Below, piece after piece: positions 52,495-60,524 of a stretch of DNA of 64,000 nt. Made by a program: the position numbers and the translations under genes. Position 1 is the stretch's first letter. Each line of letters starts with the position of its first letter. Location: NCBI RefSeq assembly GCF_000710345.2, contig NZ_JHEL01000015.1:992001-1056000 (forward strand). Reading direction: 5' to 3'. Below the pieces are notes generated by a model, which had not been told where the DNA came from, ran no database searches, and worked only from the letters and a program-made list of their open reading frames with translations. This stretch comes from Curtobacterium sp. S6 (GTDB lineage Bacteria > Actinomycetota > Actinomycetes > Actinomycetales > Micrococcaceae).

Positions 52495-52932
52495 GTGGCC
52501 CGAACCGCATCTTCAGCTTCCCCGGTCCGGCCCCGCTCGATCGACTGGGAGGACGTGCAGGCCACGCGGGAATTCTTCGCCTTGAGCACGACCAACCGTG
52601 TGCCTCCGTATGCCCAGTTGAGGAGGCGTCTCGTCGAGGCCCGCCATACCGGCGAGCTCGAATCCGGAACGCGCATCCCACCGGTGCGAAAACTTGCGGC
52701 CGCCCTGGGCCTGGCGAGCAATACCGTCGCCAAGGCATATAAGGAGCTGGAAGCCTCGGGCGTCGTCGAGACCAAAGGCCGAGCCGGAAGCTATATCCGC
52801 CCGAAGTCCACCGTGGAGAACAAGGCCTTGAGGCTGACGCGAAAGTACCTGACGTCGCTGGCCGAAATCGGCATCTACGGGGATGAGGCCGAGGCTTTCC
52901 TCCGCCGCGTGCTGGACGAGGAGTCCCTCTAA
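52495..52932 (+). CDS. GntR-family regulator, short YtrA-type
   Basis: 145 residues with an N-terminal GntR winged helix (PPYAQLRRRLVEARHTGEL, then IPPVRKLAAALGLASNTVAKAYKELEASGVVETKGRAGSYI). Only a short C-terminal helical tail follows, as in the YtrA subfamily. Start GTG 52495, 5 bp after asd with GAGG in the asd stop region, so it is probably cotranscribed. Such regulators often control ABC transporters, but none is adjacent. The stop overlaps the convergent PGPGW gene by four bases. Confidence 0.88.
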   Translation: MARTASSASPVRPRSIDWEDVQATREFFALSTTNRVPPYAQLRRRLVEARHTGELESGTRIPPVRKLAAALGLASNTVAKAYKELEASGVVETKGRAGSYIRPKSTVENKALRLTRKYLTSLAEIGIYGDEAEAFLRRVLDEESL

Positions 52933-53438
52933 ACCTTGGGGACCCGGTGCAGGCCGGAGCCCGCGCCTCGAGGGCGCGGCATGACCAGCCGCGGGTTCTT
53001 GGGAGACCGATGCGGCGCGCAATTGTGGCTGCGTCGGAATTGAGCGTCGAGATACTGGCGGTGTTGCATCCTGGCGACCCGGGCCTGGGCCCGCCGCTCA
53101 CGCGCGGCCTGCCTGCGGGCCTTGCGTTCCATCCGCCACTGACCCAATCGATGCCAGGTGTTGACGACCTTGGCCTTGGCCCACTGATTGAATCGGTGAA
53201 TGATCGGGTACTCCGTGGCGAGAAGGCCGAGACCGAGGAAAATGGCCAGCCACCCGGGGCCCGGCGTCACGAGCATGACGATTCCGGCGAGCACGATGGC
53301 CCCGCCGATGATCGTGACGATGATCTTTTGGCAGAGCGCCAGGGCGGGATGCCGCTGGGTGAACCGCCGCACCCGGTTCAGGGCATGGTGCAACCGGCCT
53401 TCCTGCTGGCCTTGCTCGATTTCCTTTTCGATTCCCAC
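52929..53438 (-). CDS. PGPGW-motif membrane protein (TIGR02611-like)
   Basis: 169 residues. A hydrophobic pair (about 37-75) contains the family motif VTPGPGWLAIFLGLGLLATEYP. It is followed by a long, very basic cytoplasmic tail (RMERKARRQAARERRAQARVAR). Function unknown. Start GTG 53438 behind AAGGAG. The stop codon interlocks with that of the convergent gntR. Confidence 0.85.
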   Translation of the reverse strand: MGIEKEIEQGQQEGRLHHALNRVRRFTQRHPALALCQKIIVTIIGGAIVLAGIVMLVTPGPGWLAIFLGLGLLATEYPIIHRFNQWAKAKVVNTWHRLGQWRMERKARRQAARERRAQARVARMQHRQYLDAQFRRSHNCAPHRSPKNPRLVMPRPRGAGSGLHRVPKV

Positions 53439-53548
53439 GCGGCACTCCTTCTCTCCGAGATGGGTTCCGTCACCGGCGCCCCACGGTGCGGTGGCGAAAC
53501 CCGGCCGTTCCGTTCAGTCTAGCCGTGTGGGCTCTGCCTCCGCAGTGC

Positions 53549-53588
53549 GGTGCGACCAATGCAACTCGGTTGGTTCGAGTCTCGCACC
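53549..53588 (-). terminator. Hairpin after murB
   Basis: Two-part stem: GGTGCGA (53549-53555) / TCGCACC (53582-53588), with inner ACTCG (53564-53568) / CGAGT (53576-53580). It lies 31 bp past the murB stop. The element looks superficially like a tRNA 3' end but does not fold as one. Confidence 0.5.
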
Positions 53589-53619
53589 GTCCCCTGGTGA
53601 TCAGCAGGGAGACTCCGGT

Positions 53620-54705
53620 TTAGAGGGTGAAACCGATGATCACGGGCTCGGCCTCGAGGGTCACGCCAAACTCCTCGCGAACGCCGTCGCGCACCGTCCG
53701 GGCGATCGCCAGGATGTCCCGGGCCGTGGCTCCCCCGCGATTGGTGATCGCGAGGGTGTGCTTGGTGGACAAGCTCGCCCGGCCGCCCGCGATCGGTTGG
53801 TGCTCGCTCTGCAACCCGAAGCCCTTGTCGAAGCCGGCGTTTTGGATCAGCCACGCGGCGGACAGCTTGATCTTGGACTCGTCCACCGCCCCGTGCGGGT
53901 CCAGCATGGGATACCGCGGGGCGTCCTCGGGGATGGTCGCCTGCTGCTCCGCGGCAATGATGGGGTTGGTGAAAAAGGAACCGGTGCTGTAGCTATCCCG
54001 GTCGGAGGGGTCGAGGACCATGCCTTTGCCGGAGCGGAGTTCGATCACGGTCTCGCGCACCGTGGCCGCTTCCGCGCGCTCCCCCACCTCGACGCCCAGA
54101 CGGCGGGCCAGCTCCGCGTATCGGATCGGCTGAGACAGGTTGCTGCGTCGCACGTCGAACTGCACGGATAGGACCACGTAGCGGGGGGATCCGTCGTGAA
54201 TTTCTCGCTTCAACAACGAGTTGCGGTAGGAAAATTCGAGGTCCTCGCCGCGGAATCGACGCGTCTGACCCGCCTTTCGGTCGTAGACCAGGGCCGAGGC
54301 AAAATGCTGTGAGATTTCGGTTCCGTACGCCCCGACGTTCTGCACCGGGGTCGCCCCCGCCGTCCCGGGGATTCCGGAAAGGGTTTCCAGGCCCGTGAAG
54401 CCCTGATCAACGGTGTACCGCACGACGTCGTCCCAGGCTTCGCCGGCGGCGACGGTCAGGAGCGTGCTCTCTGCGTGTTCCTCCACCGCGATGCCACGGG
54501 ATGCCACGTGAATCACGGTTCCGCGGAACCCTTCATCCGACACCACGAGGTTGGAACCTCCCCCGAGGATCAGGACGGGTTCCTGCCGCTCGTCGGCCTC
54601 GCGGACGGCCTGGACGATCTGGTCCTCGGCGGTGGCCCGCACATAGCGGCGGGCCGGGCCGCCGACGCCGATGGTCGTCAATTCGCTCAAAAGGGTCTCA
54701 GTCAC
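53620..54705 (-). CDS. murB: UDP-N-acetylenolpyruvoylglucosamine reductase
   Basis: 361-residue FAD enzyme of peptidoglycan synthesis, type I. FAD loop LILGGGSNLVVSDEGF, GLETLSGIPGTAGATPVQNVGAYG, SYRNS (substrate Tyr/Arg), the catalytic serine in STGSFFTNP and the catalytic Glu in LEAEPVIIGF. Start GTG 54705 with GGAGGGC close upstream. It follows the MFS gene by 54 bp and the hadB-like gene further up. murB next to this dehydratase pair is common in actinobacteria. Confidence 0.96.
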   Translation of the reverse strand: MTETLLSELTTIGVGGPARRYVRATAEDQIVQAVREADERQEPVLILGGGSNLVVSDEGFRGTVIHVASRGIAVEEHAESTLLTVAAGEAWDDVVRYTVDQGFTGLETLSGIPGTAGATPVQNVGAYGTEISQHFASALVYDRKAGQTRRFRGEDLEFSYRNSLLKREIHDGSPRYVVLSVQFDVRRSNLSQPIRYAELARRLGVEVGERAEAATVRETVIELRSGKGMVLDPSDRDSYSTGSFFTNPIIAAEQQATIPEDAPRYPMLDPHGAVDESKIKLSAAWLIQNAGFDKGFGLQSEHQPIAGGRASLSTKHTLAITNRGGATARDILAIARTVRDGVREEFGVTLEAEPVIIGFTL

Positions 54706-54759
54706 GCCCTCCAGTCTAACCGTGACAGCCTCCGGCCACGTCGAGCGTTCAGAGCCCGG

Positions 54760-56133
54760 CTAGGAGGGATCGTGGTGGCCCGGGTGCTCGCGGCGTCGGC
54801 GGCGGAGGGCCTCATCCATCGGGGTCGCCTCGTCGGGCGGGGTTCGGTCCGGCGCGCCCGTGTACTCCTGCTCGTTGACCCAGCGCGCCTCGGGGTCCTC
54901 GTGTCCGATTTTCGACCGCTCCTCCCCGCGAGAGGCGGGGTTTCTCAATTGCGGGACCAGAAGAAGCGAGACGATCACCATGACCAAGACCACGGCCAGG
55001 CCGTTGCGGACGCCGAGGGCCTCACCCAGGACCCCGAGGATCGGCGGACCGCCCAAAAATGCCCCGTACCCGATGGTCGAGACCACGGAGACTCGGGCCG
55101 AGGCGCGCACCGGATCGTCGGCGGCCGCAGACATCCCGACGGGAAAGCCCAGCGCGGCCCCTATCCCCCAGACGAAGATCGCGACCATGCCCAGCCCGAT
55201 CCACGGGGACACCACGAAGGTTCCCAGGCCGAGGACCGCGAGAACGCAGGCGATCCTCATGACGGCGACGCGGCCGTAAACGTTCAGGAGCCCGGTGCCC
55301 AGGAGACGGCCGGTCGTCATGGCCGTCACGAACAGGCCGTACCCCACGGCCCCAACGGCCGCGGTGGCGCCGTACCCGGCCGTGAGCGCCAGGGCTACCC
55401 AGTCGTTGGCGGACCCCTCGGCCAACGCCATTCCCAACACGAAGAGACCCAACAGGATGGTTCTCTTTTCCGCCCAGGCATCGCGGACCGAGAAGGCGCC
55501 ACCTCCGGAATCGACGATGGCCATCAGGCCCGTGGTTCCCGGATGGATGTCTCCGCCTTCGTGACGCGTGTACCGCATGGCCACGATCACCAGGGCGATG
55601 ACCACGAGGTACACGCTGAACATGTGCCAGAACACCGACACGTTCAACGCGGTCATCGCCGTGCCCACGACGGAGCCGATGACCGTGCCGATCGAGAAAC
55701 ACCCGTGCATGAGGGGCATTCGCTGCTTCTTGACGGCCCGTTCGACCGCTGCGCCCTGGACGTTGGCCGCGACCGAAAACGTCGCCTGGCCGAGGCCGAA
55801 AAGCCCGAGCCCGAGGCCCGCCATCGGGATCGAGTGGACGAAGGACACCCCGGCCGCGAGGCCCAGCCCGCCGATCATCATCAGGGCAAAGGTCAGCCAT
55901 AGCGTCTTTTGGGCGCCCAGCTTCATGACGACCATCCCGGAGGCCGAAACGGACAGGAACGCCCCGAAGGTCTGGGCCAGAAGCAGGATCCCCAGGGGTC
56001 CCGCGCTCAGGTGAAGCTCGTGCGCGATCGACGGGACCCGGACGAGCCACGCCGAGATGGACAGGCCGCTGGCCAGGTACACGCCCAGCACGGCTATCAG
56101 CCAGGACCGGTCGGATACGCGCGGAGCCGTCAC
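54760..56133 (-). CDS. Major facilitator superfamily transporter
   Basis: 457 residues, 12 predicted transmembrane segments (first at about 12-30). The N-terminal VLGVYLASGLSISAWLVRVPSIAHELHLS and LLAQTFGAFLSVSASGMVVMKLGAQKT resemble the YbjJ-type branch. A long hydrophilic C-terminal tail (about 405-457) is rich in Glu, Arg and His. Start GTG 56133 behind GAAGGGG. Substrate unknown. It sits between the hot-dog dehydratases and murB, which splits the usual hadAB-murB order. Confidence 0.87.
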   Translation of the reverse strand: MTAPRVSDRSWLIAVLGVYLASGLSISAWLVRVPSIAHELHLSAGPLGILLLAQTFGAFLSVSASGMVVMKLGAQKTLWLTFALMMIGGLGLAAGVSFVHSIPMAGLGLGLFGLGQATFSVAANVQGAAVERAVKKQRMPLMHGCFSIGTVIGSVVGTAMTALNVSVFWHMFSVYLVVIALVIVAMRYTRHEGGDIHPGTTGLMAIVDSGGGAFSVRDAWAEKRTILLGLFVLGMALAEGSANDWVALALTAGYGATAAVGAVGYGLFVTAMTTGRLLGTGLLNVYGRVAVMRIACVLAVLGLGTFVVSPWIGLGMVAIFVWGIGAALGFPVGMSAAADDPVRASARVSVVSTIGYGAFLGGPPILGVLGEALGVRNGLAVVLVMVIVSLLLVPQLRNPASRGEERSKIGHEDPEARWVNEQEYTGAPDRTPPDEATPMDEALRRRRREHPGHHDPS

Positions 56134-56191
56134 GGGCGTTCCCCTTCCTCAGGATGCCTCGCCGGTGCGAGCACCGGCCACCAAATAGCCG

Positions 56192-56653
56192 CTAGAGGCG
56201 GACGAGGGCCTGCGCTTTGACCAGGACTTTCTGGGGCTTTCCGTCCGTGTCGGGGGCCGAGACGGCCAGGTCCACGCGGGCCGTGCCGTTCTCTTCGTCG
56301 AGCGCGCCGATCTTTCCCTCGACCGTGATCACGGTGCCACCCTGATCCGGGCTCTGGTCGTCGTCGGCGTCCGGAACCGGCACCGGCTTGGTGAATCGCG
56401 TCTGGTAGTCGAGGATCCGTCCCGGATCGCCGATCCAATCGCTGACAAGCTCGACGACGGCGCCCATCGTAAACATTCCGTGCGCGATGACCCCGGGAAG
56501 CCCGACGGAGGACGCGAAGCGCTCGTTCCAATGAATCGGGTTGAAGTCTCCGCTCGCCCCCGCGTAGCGCACCAGGTCAGCCCTGGTGACCTCGATCTCG
56601 CGGGTTCCGATGACCTGCCCCTTTTCCAGGGACTCGATGGTGGGTTGCTGCAT
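56192..56653 (-). CDS. MaoC-like hydratase/dehydratase subunit (HadB-like)
   Basis: 153 residues with a hot-dog fold. The hydratase 2 motif YAGASGDFNPIHWNERFA carries the catalytic Asp and His, and LPGVIAHGMFTMG the rest of the pocket. Its partner gene ends 2 bp upstream. In mycobacteria HadA-HadB dehydrate long acyl intermediates. In a lineage apparently without mycolic acids its substrate is unclear. The ATG at 56653 follows GAGGAG. Confidence 0.88.
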   Translation of the reverse strand: MQQPTIESLEKGQVIGTREIEVTRADLVRYAGASGDFNPIHWNERFASSVGLPGVIAHGMFTMGAVVELVSDWIGDPGRILDYQTRFTKPVPVPDADDDQSPDQGGTVITVEGKIGALDEENGTARVDLAVSAPDTDGKPQKVLVKAQALVRL

Positions 56654-56655
56654 GA

Positions 56656-57114
56656 TTACTCCTCGCCCCTCACCAGGAGGGATGACACGGCGGTGACGAC
56701 GGGCTGACCCTGGTGGTCCACGATTTCCTCCCGGGTGGTCACCATGGCGCCGGAGCCCATGAGGCGCACGGAGTCCACGTGAACCGTGGTCGTCAGCTCG
56801 TCTCCGGCGACGATGGGCCGGTGGTGGGTGAATCGTTGGTCCGCGTGGACCACGCGGGAGAAGTCGATGCCGGCGGTCGGGTCCTGGATGAGTTCAGCGT
56901 CCGCGGCCTGGCTCACGATGATCGCGAAGGTCGGCGGCGCCACGAGATCCGCGTGCCCGAGCGCCATGGCGGCCTCGACGTCGACGTGGGCCGGCGACTG
57001 GGCCTTGACCGCGCGCGCGAACTCTCTGATCTTTTCCCGGGACACCGAGTAGACGGGGGCGCCCGTGTACTCACGCCCCTGAAGGTCTTCGGCGATGCCC
57101 TTGTTTTCAGACAT
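56656..57114 (-). CDS. Hot-dog dehydratase regulatory subunit (HadA/UPF0336-like)
   Basis: 152 residues. The N-terminal REYTGAPVYSVSREKIREFARAVK and LVAPPTFAIIV match the FAS1-dehydratase-region family. DFSRVVHADQRFTHHRPIVAGDELTTTVHV follows. The catalytic Asp/His pair of MaoC is missing, as expected for the non-catalytic HadA-type partner. The ATG at 57114 (behind GAGGAG) is better than a longer form starting at 57147. First gene of hadA-hadB-MFS-murB. Confidence 0.87.
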   Translation of the reverse strand: MSENKGIAEDLQGREYTGAPVYSVSREKIREFARAVKAQSPAHVDVEAAMALGHADLVAPPTFAIIVSQAADAELIQDPTAGIDFSRVVHADQRFTHHRPIVAGDELTTTVHVDSVRLMGSGAMVTTREEIVDHQGQPVVTAVSSLLVRGEE

Positions 57115-57241
57115 ACAGCTCCTCATGCTCTGGGTCGGCCGAGCCAATCCGGTGGGCCGGCCGTGGACGCCTCTTACTGGCGCCCACCTTACCGGGCGGC
57201 TACCGGTCCCGGTCGGCCCCGATCCGGGTTTTCCACAGATT

Positions 57242-57257
57242 TATGATCCAGATCACA
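57242..57257. promoter_or_regulatory. Strong CRP/FNR-family binding site
   Basis: TATGATCCAGATCACA (reverse: TGTGATCTGGATCATA) matches the CRP/GlxR consensus TGTGA-N6-TCACA at 9 of 10 positions and has the perfect core TGATC-ca-GATCA. It lies between the divergent hadA-like gene (start 57114) and the small membrane protein (start 57280). Relative to the -10-like TACTGT (57260-57265) it would overlap the promoter and so repress the rightward gene. Confidence 0.65.
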
Positions 57258-57279
57258 AATACTGTGTGAGAATCGAGCT

Positions 57280-57489
57280 ATGAAACGCAGATACCTGTCC
57301 TTCATCGCATTGGCCATCACGATCTTCTACGGGGTGGGCTTCGCGGCCTTCGACGAAACACCGCAGGGGTACGCGGCGATCGGAGGGGCCGTCGTGGCCC
57401 TCTCCTGGATCGCGGTGGGCGTCTTCGGCCGAGACGACGACTCCGGCCGGCGGCGGCGTCGTCGTGAGAGGCGCGACGGTCGCGTGTGA
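57280..57489 (+). CDS. Small two-span membrane protein
   Basis: 69 residues. Two hydrophobic helices, YLSFIALAITIFYGVGFAAF (5-24) and YAAIGGAVVALSWIAVGVF (31-49), are joined by a short acidic loop (DETPQG). They are followed by a tail GRDDDSGRRRRRRERRDGRV that is extremely basic. The ends would be cytoplasmic. Only a weak GAG lies upstream, but a good CRP-like site is 22 bp before the start. Function unknown. Confidence 0.72.
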   Translation: MKRRYLSFIALAITIFYGVGFAAFDETPQGYAAIGGAVVALSWIAVGVFGRDDDSGRRRRRRERRDGRV

Positions 57490-57740
57490 GGCGACGGCGT
57501 CACGGAATCCCGCTGCGACGGGGCTCGCCCCCATTGCGTGGCTCTCGGGCGTCAACGTTTCTCACGGTGAAGGTGAGACCGTTGCGGAATCAACCCTGCA
57601 CGACGCGCCTAAAGAATCTCGTCCAGGGAAAGGCCCCGGGCACCGTGGCGGGTCGAGCGGCTGGCGGTCAAGCACAGTAGAGCCAGGTTTACTCAGACCG
57701 TTGACAAGCCTTTTCATACCGGGAGGCGGACACAAAAATA
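57490..57740. other. Intergenic, no gene recognised
   Basis: About 250 bp between the small membrane protein and the tRNA terminator. The short open frames here have no ribosome-binding site and no typical codon pattern. I see no tRNA or riboswitch. Confidence 0.6.
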
Positions 57741-57776
57741 CCCCCGCTTGACCGGTATTCCCTAGTCAAACGGGGG
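57741..57776. terminator. Terminator after tRNA-Met
   Basis: The stem CCCCCG-c-TTGAC (57741-57752) pairs with GTCAA-a-CGGGGG (57765-57776) with one mismatch. On the minus strand it is followed by TATTTTTG, a good U tract, 7 bp after tRNA-Met. Confidence 0.8.
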
Positions 57777-57782
57777 TTTCTG

Positions 57783-57856
57783 TAGCGGTGGACGGGCTCG
57801 ATCCGTCGACCTCACGATTATGAGTCGTGCGCTCTAACCAGCTGAGCTACACCGCC
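57783..57856 (-). tRNA. tRNA-Met (CAT)
   Basis: 74-nt cloverleaf on the minus strand: acceptor GGCGGTG / CACCGCT, D-arm TAGCTCAGCTGGTTAGAGC, anticodon loop CTCATAA (CAT), T-loop GATCGAG. The initiator features (unpaired first base, three GC pairs in the anticodon stem) are absent, so it is elongator Met. A CAT-to-k2C Ile tRNA is less likely but not excluded. Confidence 0.9.
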
Positions 57857-57911
57857 AAAACATGGAAGCGCCTGCGCGGAGCATGTGCTTCACGCAGGCC
57901 CTCATCATGAG

Positions 57912-57983
57912 AGCCCCGACCGGGAATCGATCCCGGGACCTCCATCTTACCAAGATGGCGCTCTACCACTGAGCTATCGGGGC
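57912..57983 (-). tRNA. tRNA-Thr (GGT)
   Basis: 72-nt cloverleaf: acceptor GCCCCGA / TCGGGGC, D-arm AGCTCAGTGGTAGAGC, anticodon stem-loop CATCTTGGTAAGATG (GGT), T-arm CCGGGATCGATTCCCGG. It lies 55 bp upstream of tRNA-Met and is probably cotranscribed with it. Confidence 0.94.
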
Positions 57984-58090
57984 AACGACATATAACTTTA
58001 CAGCCACCCCCGGGCATAAACAAATTCACGGGTGAGTGTTTCCCGCCACAATGATGTTCTCCCCTTCGTGAACGGGTCGATGGATCGCGA

Positions 58091-58124
58091 AAGGCGGCGT
58101 GGGCTACTCAGCCCACGCCGCCTT
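58091..58124 (-). terminator. deaD terminator
   Basis: A perfect 14-bp stem AAGGCGGCGTGGGC / GCCCACGCCGCCTT with a 6-nt loop. TTTCG follows on the minus strand. It lies 109 bp past the helicase stop. Confidence 0.8.
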
Positions 58125-58233
58125 CGGCCTCAGTGCTCCGTCAGAGCACCGACCCGCCTCGCGCCCCAATCGGGGTGCCGCGAGCGGTCTCGTGGCCCCC
58201 TACGGTCGTTTCTTGCCGTTTGGCAGGCAACGA

Positions 58234-60177
58234 CTAGTCGCGGTAACCGCCCTTGCGGAATCCCCCGCGGCCGCCACCGCGGTCCTCGCGGTAGCCGCCA
58301 CGCTCGTTCCGGCCGCCGCCACGTCCGCCGCGGTACCCACCGCGATCGTCCCGACCGCCGCGATCCTCGCGGCCGCCACGGTATCCACCGCGGTCTCCGC
58401 CGCCGCGGTAGCCGCCGCCACGGTTACCACCGCTGCGGAACCCTCCGCCACGGCTGCCGCCGCGCGAGGAATTGCCGCCGCGATCCGGTTCGATATCGAT
58501 CGTGTTGCCGTTGATCTGAATGTTGCGGAATTCGTTGATGTTGATGTTCTCCGGAAGGTCCACCAGGGAGAATCCACCGCGAATGTCGATGTTGCCGACC
58601 TGCGACCCGTCCAGGCCGCCTTCGTTGGTCAGGGCACCGACGATCGAACCGGGAGAAACACGCTGGTCGTGTCCCACCTGGATCTTGTAGGTCGTCAGGC
58701 CTTCGTCGCTGCGCTTGCGTCCGCCGCGTTCGCCCTTCGGGCCGCGCTCGTCACGCTCACGTCCACGAGCCGGGCCCTTGGCCGGGAGCTCTTCGACGAG
58801 GAACGGACGGCCGTTCTGGGCGATCAGGGCGATCGCCGCGGCGATGTCCTCGGCCGGAACGTCGTGCTCGGCCTCGTACTTCTCGACGAGTTCCTTGAAG
58901 ACCGAAATGTCCTCGGACTCGATCGTGGTGGTGATCTGCTCGGCGAAACGCTCCAAGCGGTTCGCGTTGACGTCGTCGGCGGTCGGCATGTTCATCTGCT
59001 CGACCTTCTGGCGGGTGGCCTTCTCGATCTGACGCAGCATGTGCTTTTCACGAGGCGTCATGAACAGGATGGCTTCGCCGGCACGACCCGCGCGGCCCGT
59101 ACGGCCGATGCGGTGCACGTAGGACTCGGTGTCGTGGGGAATGTCGAAGTTGACCACGAGGCTGATGCGCTCGACGTCGAGGCCGCGGGCCGCAACGTCG
59201 GTGGCCACGAGGATGTCCACGGTGCCGTCGCGAAGGGCCTGAACGGTCCGCTCGCGCTGATTCTGCGGGATGTCACCGTTGATCGCGGCGGCCTGGAAGC
59301 CACGGGCCTTGAGCTTGTCGGCGACCTCTTCGGTCTCCTTCTTGGTCCGGACGAAGGCGATCACGCCGTCGTAGTCCTCGACCTCGAGCACACGGGTCAT
59401 CGCGTCCAGCTTGTGGGAGTGCATGACCTGCATGTAGCGCTGGCGAATGTTGGAGGCGGTCGTGGTCTTGGACTCGACCTTCACCTCGACCGGATCGTTG
59501 AGGTACTGCTCCGCGAGCTTCCGGATGGACTTCGGCATGGTCGCCGAGAACAAGGCGACCTGTTTGTCGCCGGGGGTCTTCGCGAGGATCTGCTCGACGT
59601 CATCGGCAAAGCCCATGCGGAGCATTTCGTCGGCCTCGTCCAAGACGAGGTGCTGCAGGTTCGACAGGTCCAGCGAGCCGCGCTTGAGGTGGTCGATCAC
59701 GCGACCGGGGGTGCCGACGACGACCTGGGCGCCGCGGCGCAGACCGGCCAGCTGCGGACCGTAGGGCGAACCGCCGTAGACCGGCAGAACCGTGAAGCTG
59801 GGCATCTCGCTCGCGTAGGAGGAGAACGCCTCGCCGACCTGGAGCGCGAGCTCGCGGGTGGGGGCGAGGACGAGGACCTGGGTGTTCTTGCTGGGGCCGT
59901 GCACGTCCGAGAGCTCGGCCAGGTGCGAGAGGGCCGGGACCGCGAAGGCCGCGGTCTTACCCGTGCCGGTCTGGGCCAAGCCGACGACGTCGCGTCCTTG
60001 CAGGAGCAGCGGGATGGTTTCCGCCTGAATCGGCGACGGCTTCTCGTAGCCGACCTTTTCGAGCGAGGCGAGGACGCGAGCGTCCAGGCCCAGATCGGTG
60101 AATTTGATGGAGTTGTCCTCGGGCTCCGCAGCGGCGGTCGAGGAGTTTTCGGGCAGGGTCTGGTTGGTTTCAGTCAC
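58234..60177 (-). CDS. deaD: DEAD-box ATP-dependent RNA helicase with RGG tail (DeaD/CsdA type)
   Basis: 647 residues. Q-motif region PSPIQAETIPLLLQGRD, motif I AQTGTGKT, Ia PTRELA, Ib TPGR, II DEAD (DEADEML), III SAT, IV VIAFVRTKKE, V DVAARGLD and VI HRIGRTGRAGR are all present. After a helical linker comes a DbpA-type RNA-binding domain (about 480-555, TYKIQVGHDQRVSPGSIVGAL). A tail of about 85 residues follows, made of RGG, GGYRGG and GGRDDRGG repeats, which usually bind RNA and aid condensate formation. The start is GTG 60177 behind AAGGA; TTG 60180 is also possible. Cold-shock homologues remodel ribosomal and mRNA structure. Confidence 0.94.
   Translation of the reverse strand: MTETNQTLPENSSTAAAEPEDNSIKFTDLGLDARVLASLEKVGYEKPSPIQAETIPLLLQGRDVVGLAQTGTGKTAAFAVPALSHLAELSDVHGPSKNTQVLVLAPTRELALQVGEAFSSYASEMPSFTVLPVYGGSPYGPQLAGLRRGAQVVVGTPGRVIDHLKRGSLDLSNLQHLVLDEADEMLRMGFADDVEQILAKTPGDKQVALFSATMPKSIRKLAEQYLNDPVEVKVESKTTTASNIRQRYMQVMHSHKLDAMTRVLEVEDYDGVIAFVRTKKETEEVADKLKARGFQAAAINGDIPQNQRERTVQALRDGTVDILVATDVAARGLDVERISLVVNFDIPHDTESYVHRIGRTGRAGRAGEAILFMTPREKHMLRQIEKATRQKVEQMNMPTADDVNANRLERFAEQITTTIESEDISVFKELVEKYEAEHDVPAEDIAAAIALIAQNGRPFLVEELPAKGPARGRERDERGPKGERGGRKRSDEGLTTYKIQVGHDQRVSPGSIVGALTNEGGLDGSQVGNIDIRGGFSLVDLPENININEFRNIQINGNTIDIEPDRGGNSSRGGSRGGGFRSGGNRGGGYRGGGDRGGYRGGREDRGGRDDRGGYRGGRGGGRNERGGYREDRGGGRGGFRKGGYRD
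58237..58470 (-). repeat. Arg-Gly-Gly coding repeat in the helicase tail
   Basis: About 230 bp of degenerate tandem repeats encoding RGG/GGYRGG/RDDRGG units at the 3' end of the helicase gene. The repeat is low-complexity and likely to vary in length between strains. Confidence 0.8.
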
Positions 60178-60524
60178 CAATGAGTCCTTATTAATGTTGG
60201 GGTTCTCGCACCGTTCGTTGTGAACGGCGGCCGGATTATCCCCTTTGAATCTGCCCGCGAACACCCTCTGAAATTCTTCAGAGTCTCGTGTTCCTCCTAT
60301 GGGCGCACCTCATGAACCTTGTCTATGGATCGTTCACGGCCAACCGATCGAATTCGATGGTGTGGGGCAGTGGGTGAGGTGAGCGCTACGGCGAGCTATT
60401 ACACGTCATGCAACGGCCGGGTCCTTCGATGATGAGGACTGACTCGGCACAAAACGGGGAATCCCGGTAATGCCTCTACTTTACCGCATGGTTTGCCGTT
60501 TCACCGCTCGGGGTGACGCATCGC
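60178..60524 (-). promoter_or_regulatory. Long leader/intergenic region of the helicase gene
   Basis: 347 bp with no gene. AAGGA for the helicase is at its left end. A perfect hairpin CTCTGAA-attc-TTCAGAG lies at 60266-60283. Minus-strand -10-like CATAGG/CATAGA hexamers occur near 60,300-60,330, but I cannot choose a promoter. A long structured leader is typical of cold-shock helicase mRNAs. Confidence 0.45.

Noticed and set aside
53549-53588. tRNA-like 3' end (GGTTCGAGTC and 7-bp GGTGCGA/TCGCACC arms)
   Set aside because: The arms are only 26 nt apart, there is no D-arm or anticodon arm, and the T-loop cannot form with a proper stem. It is better explained as a terminator hairpin after murB.
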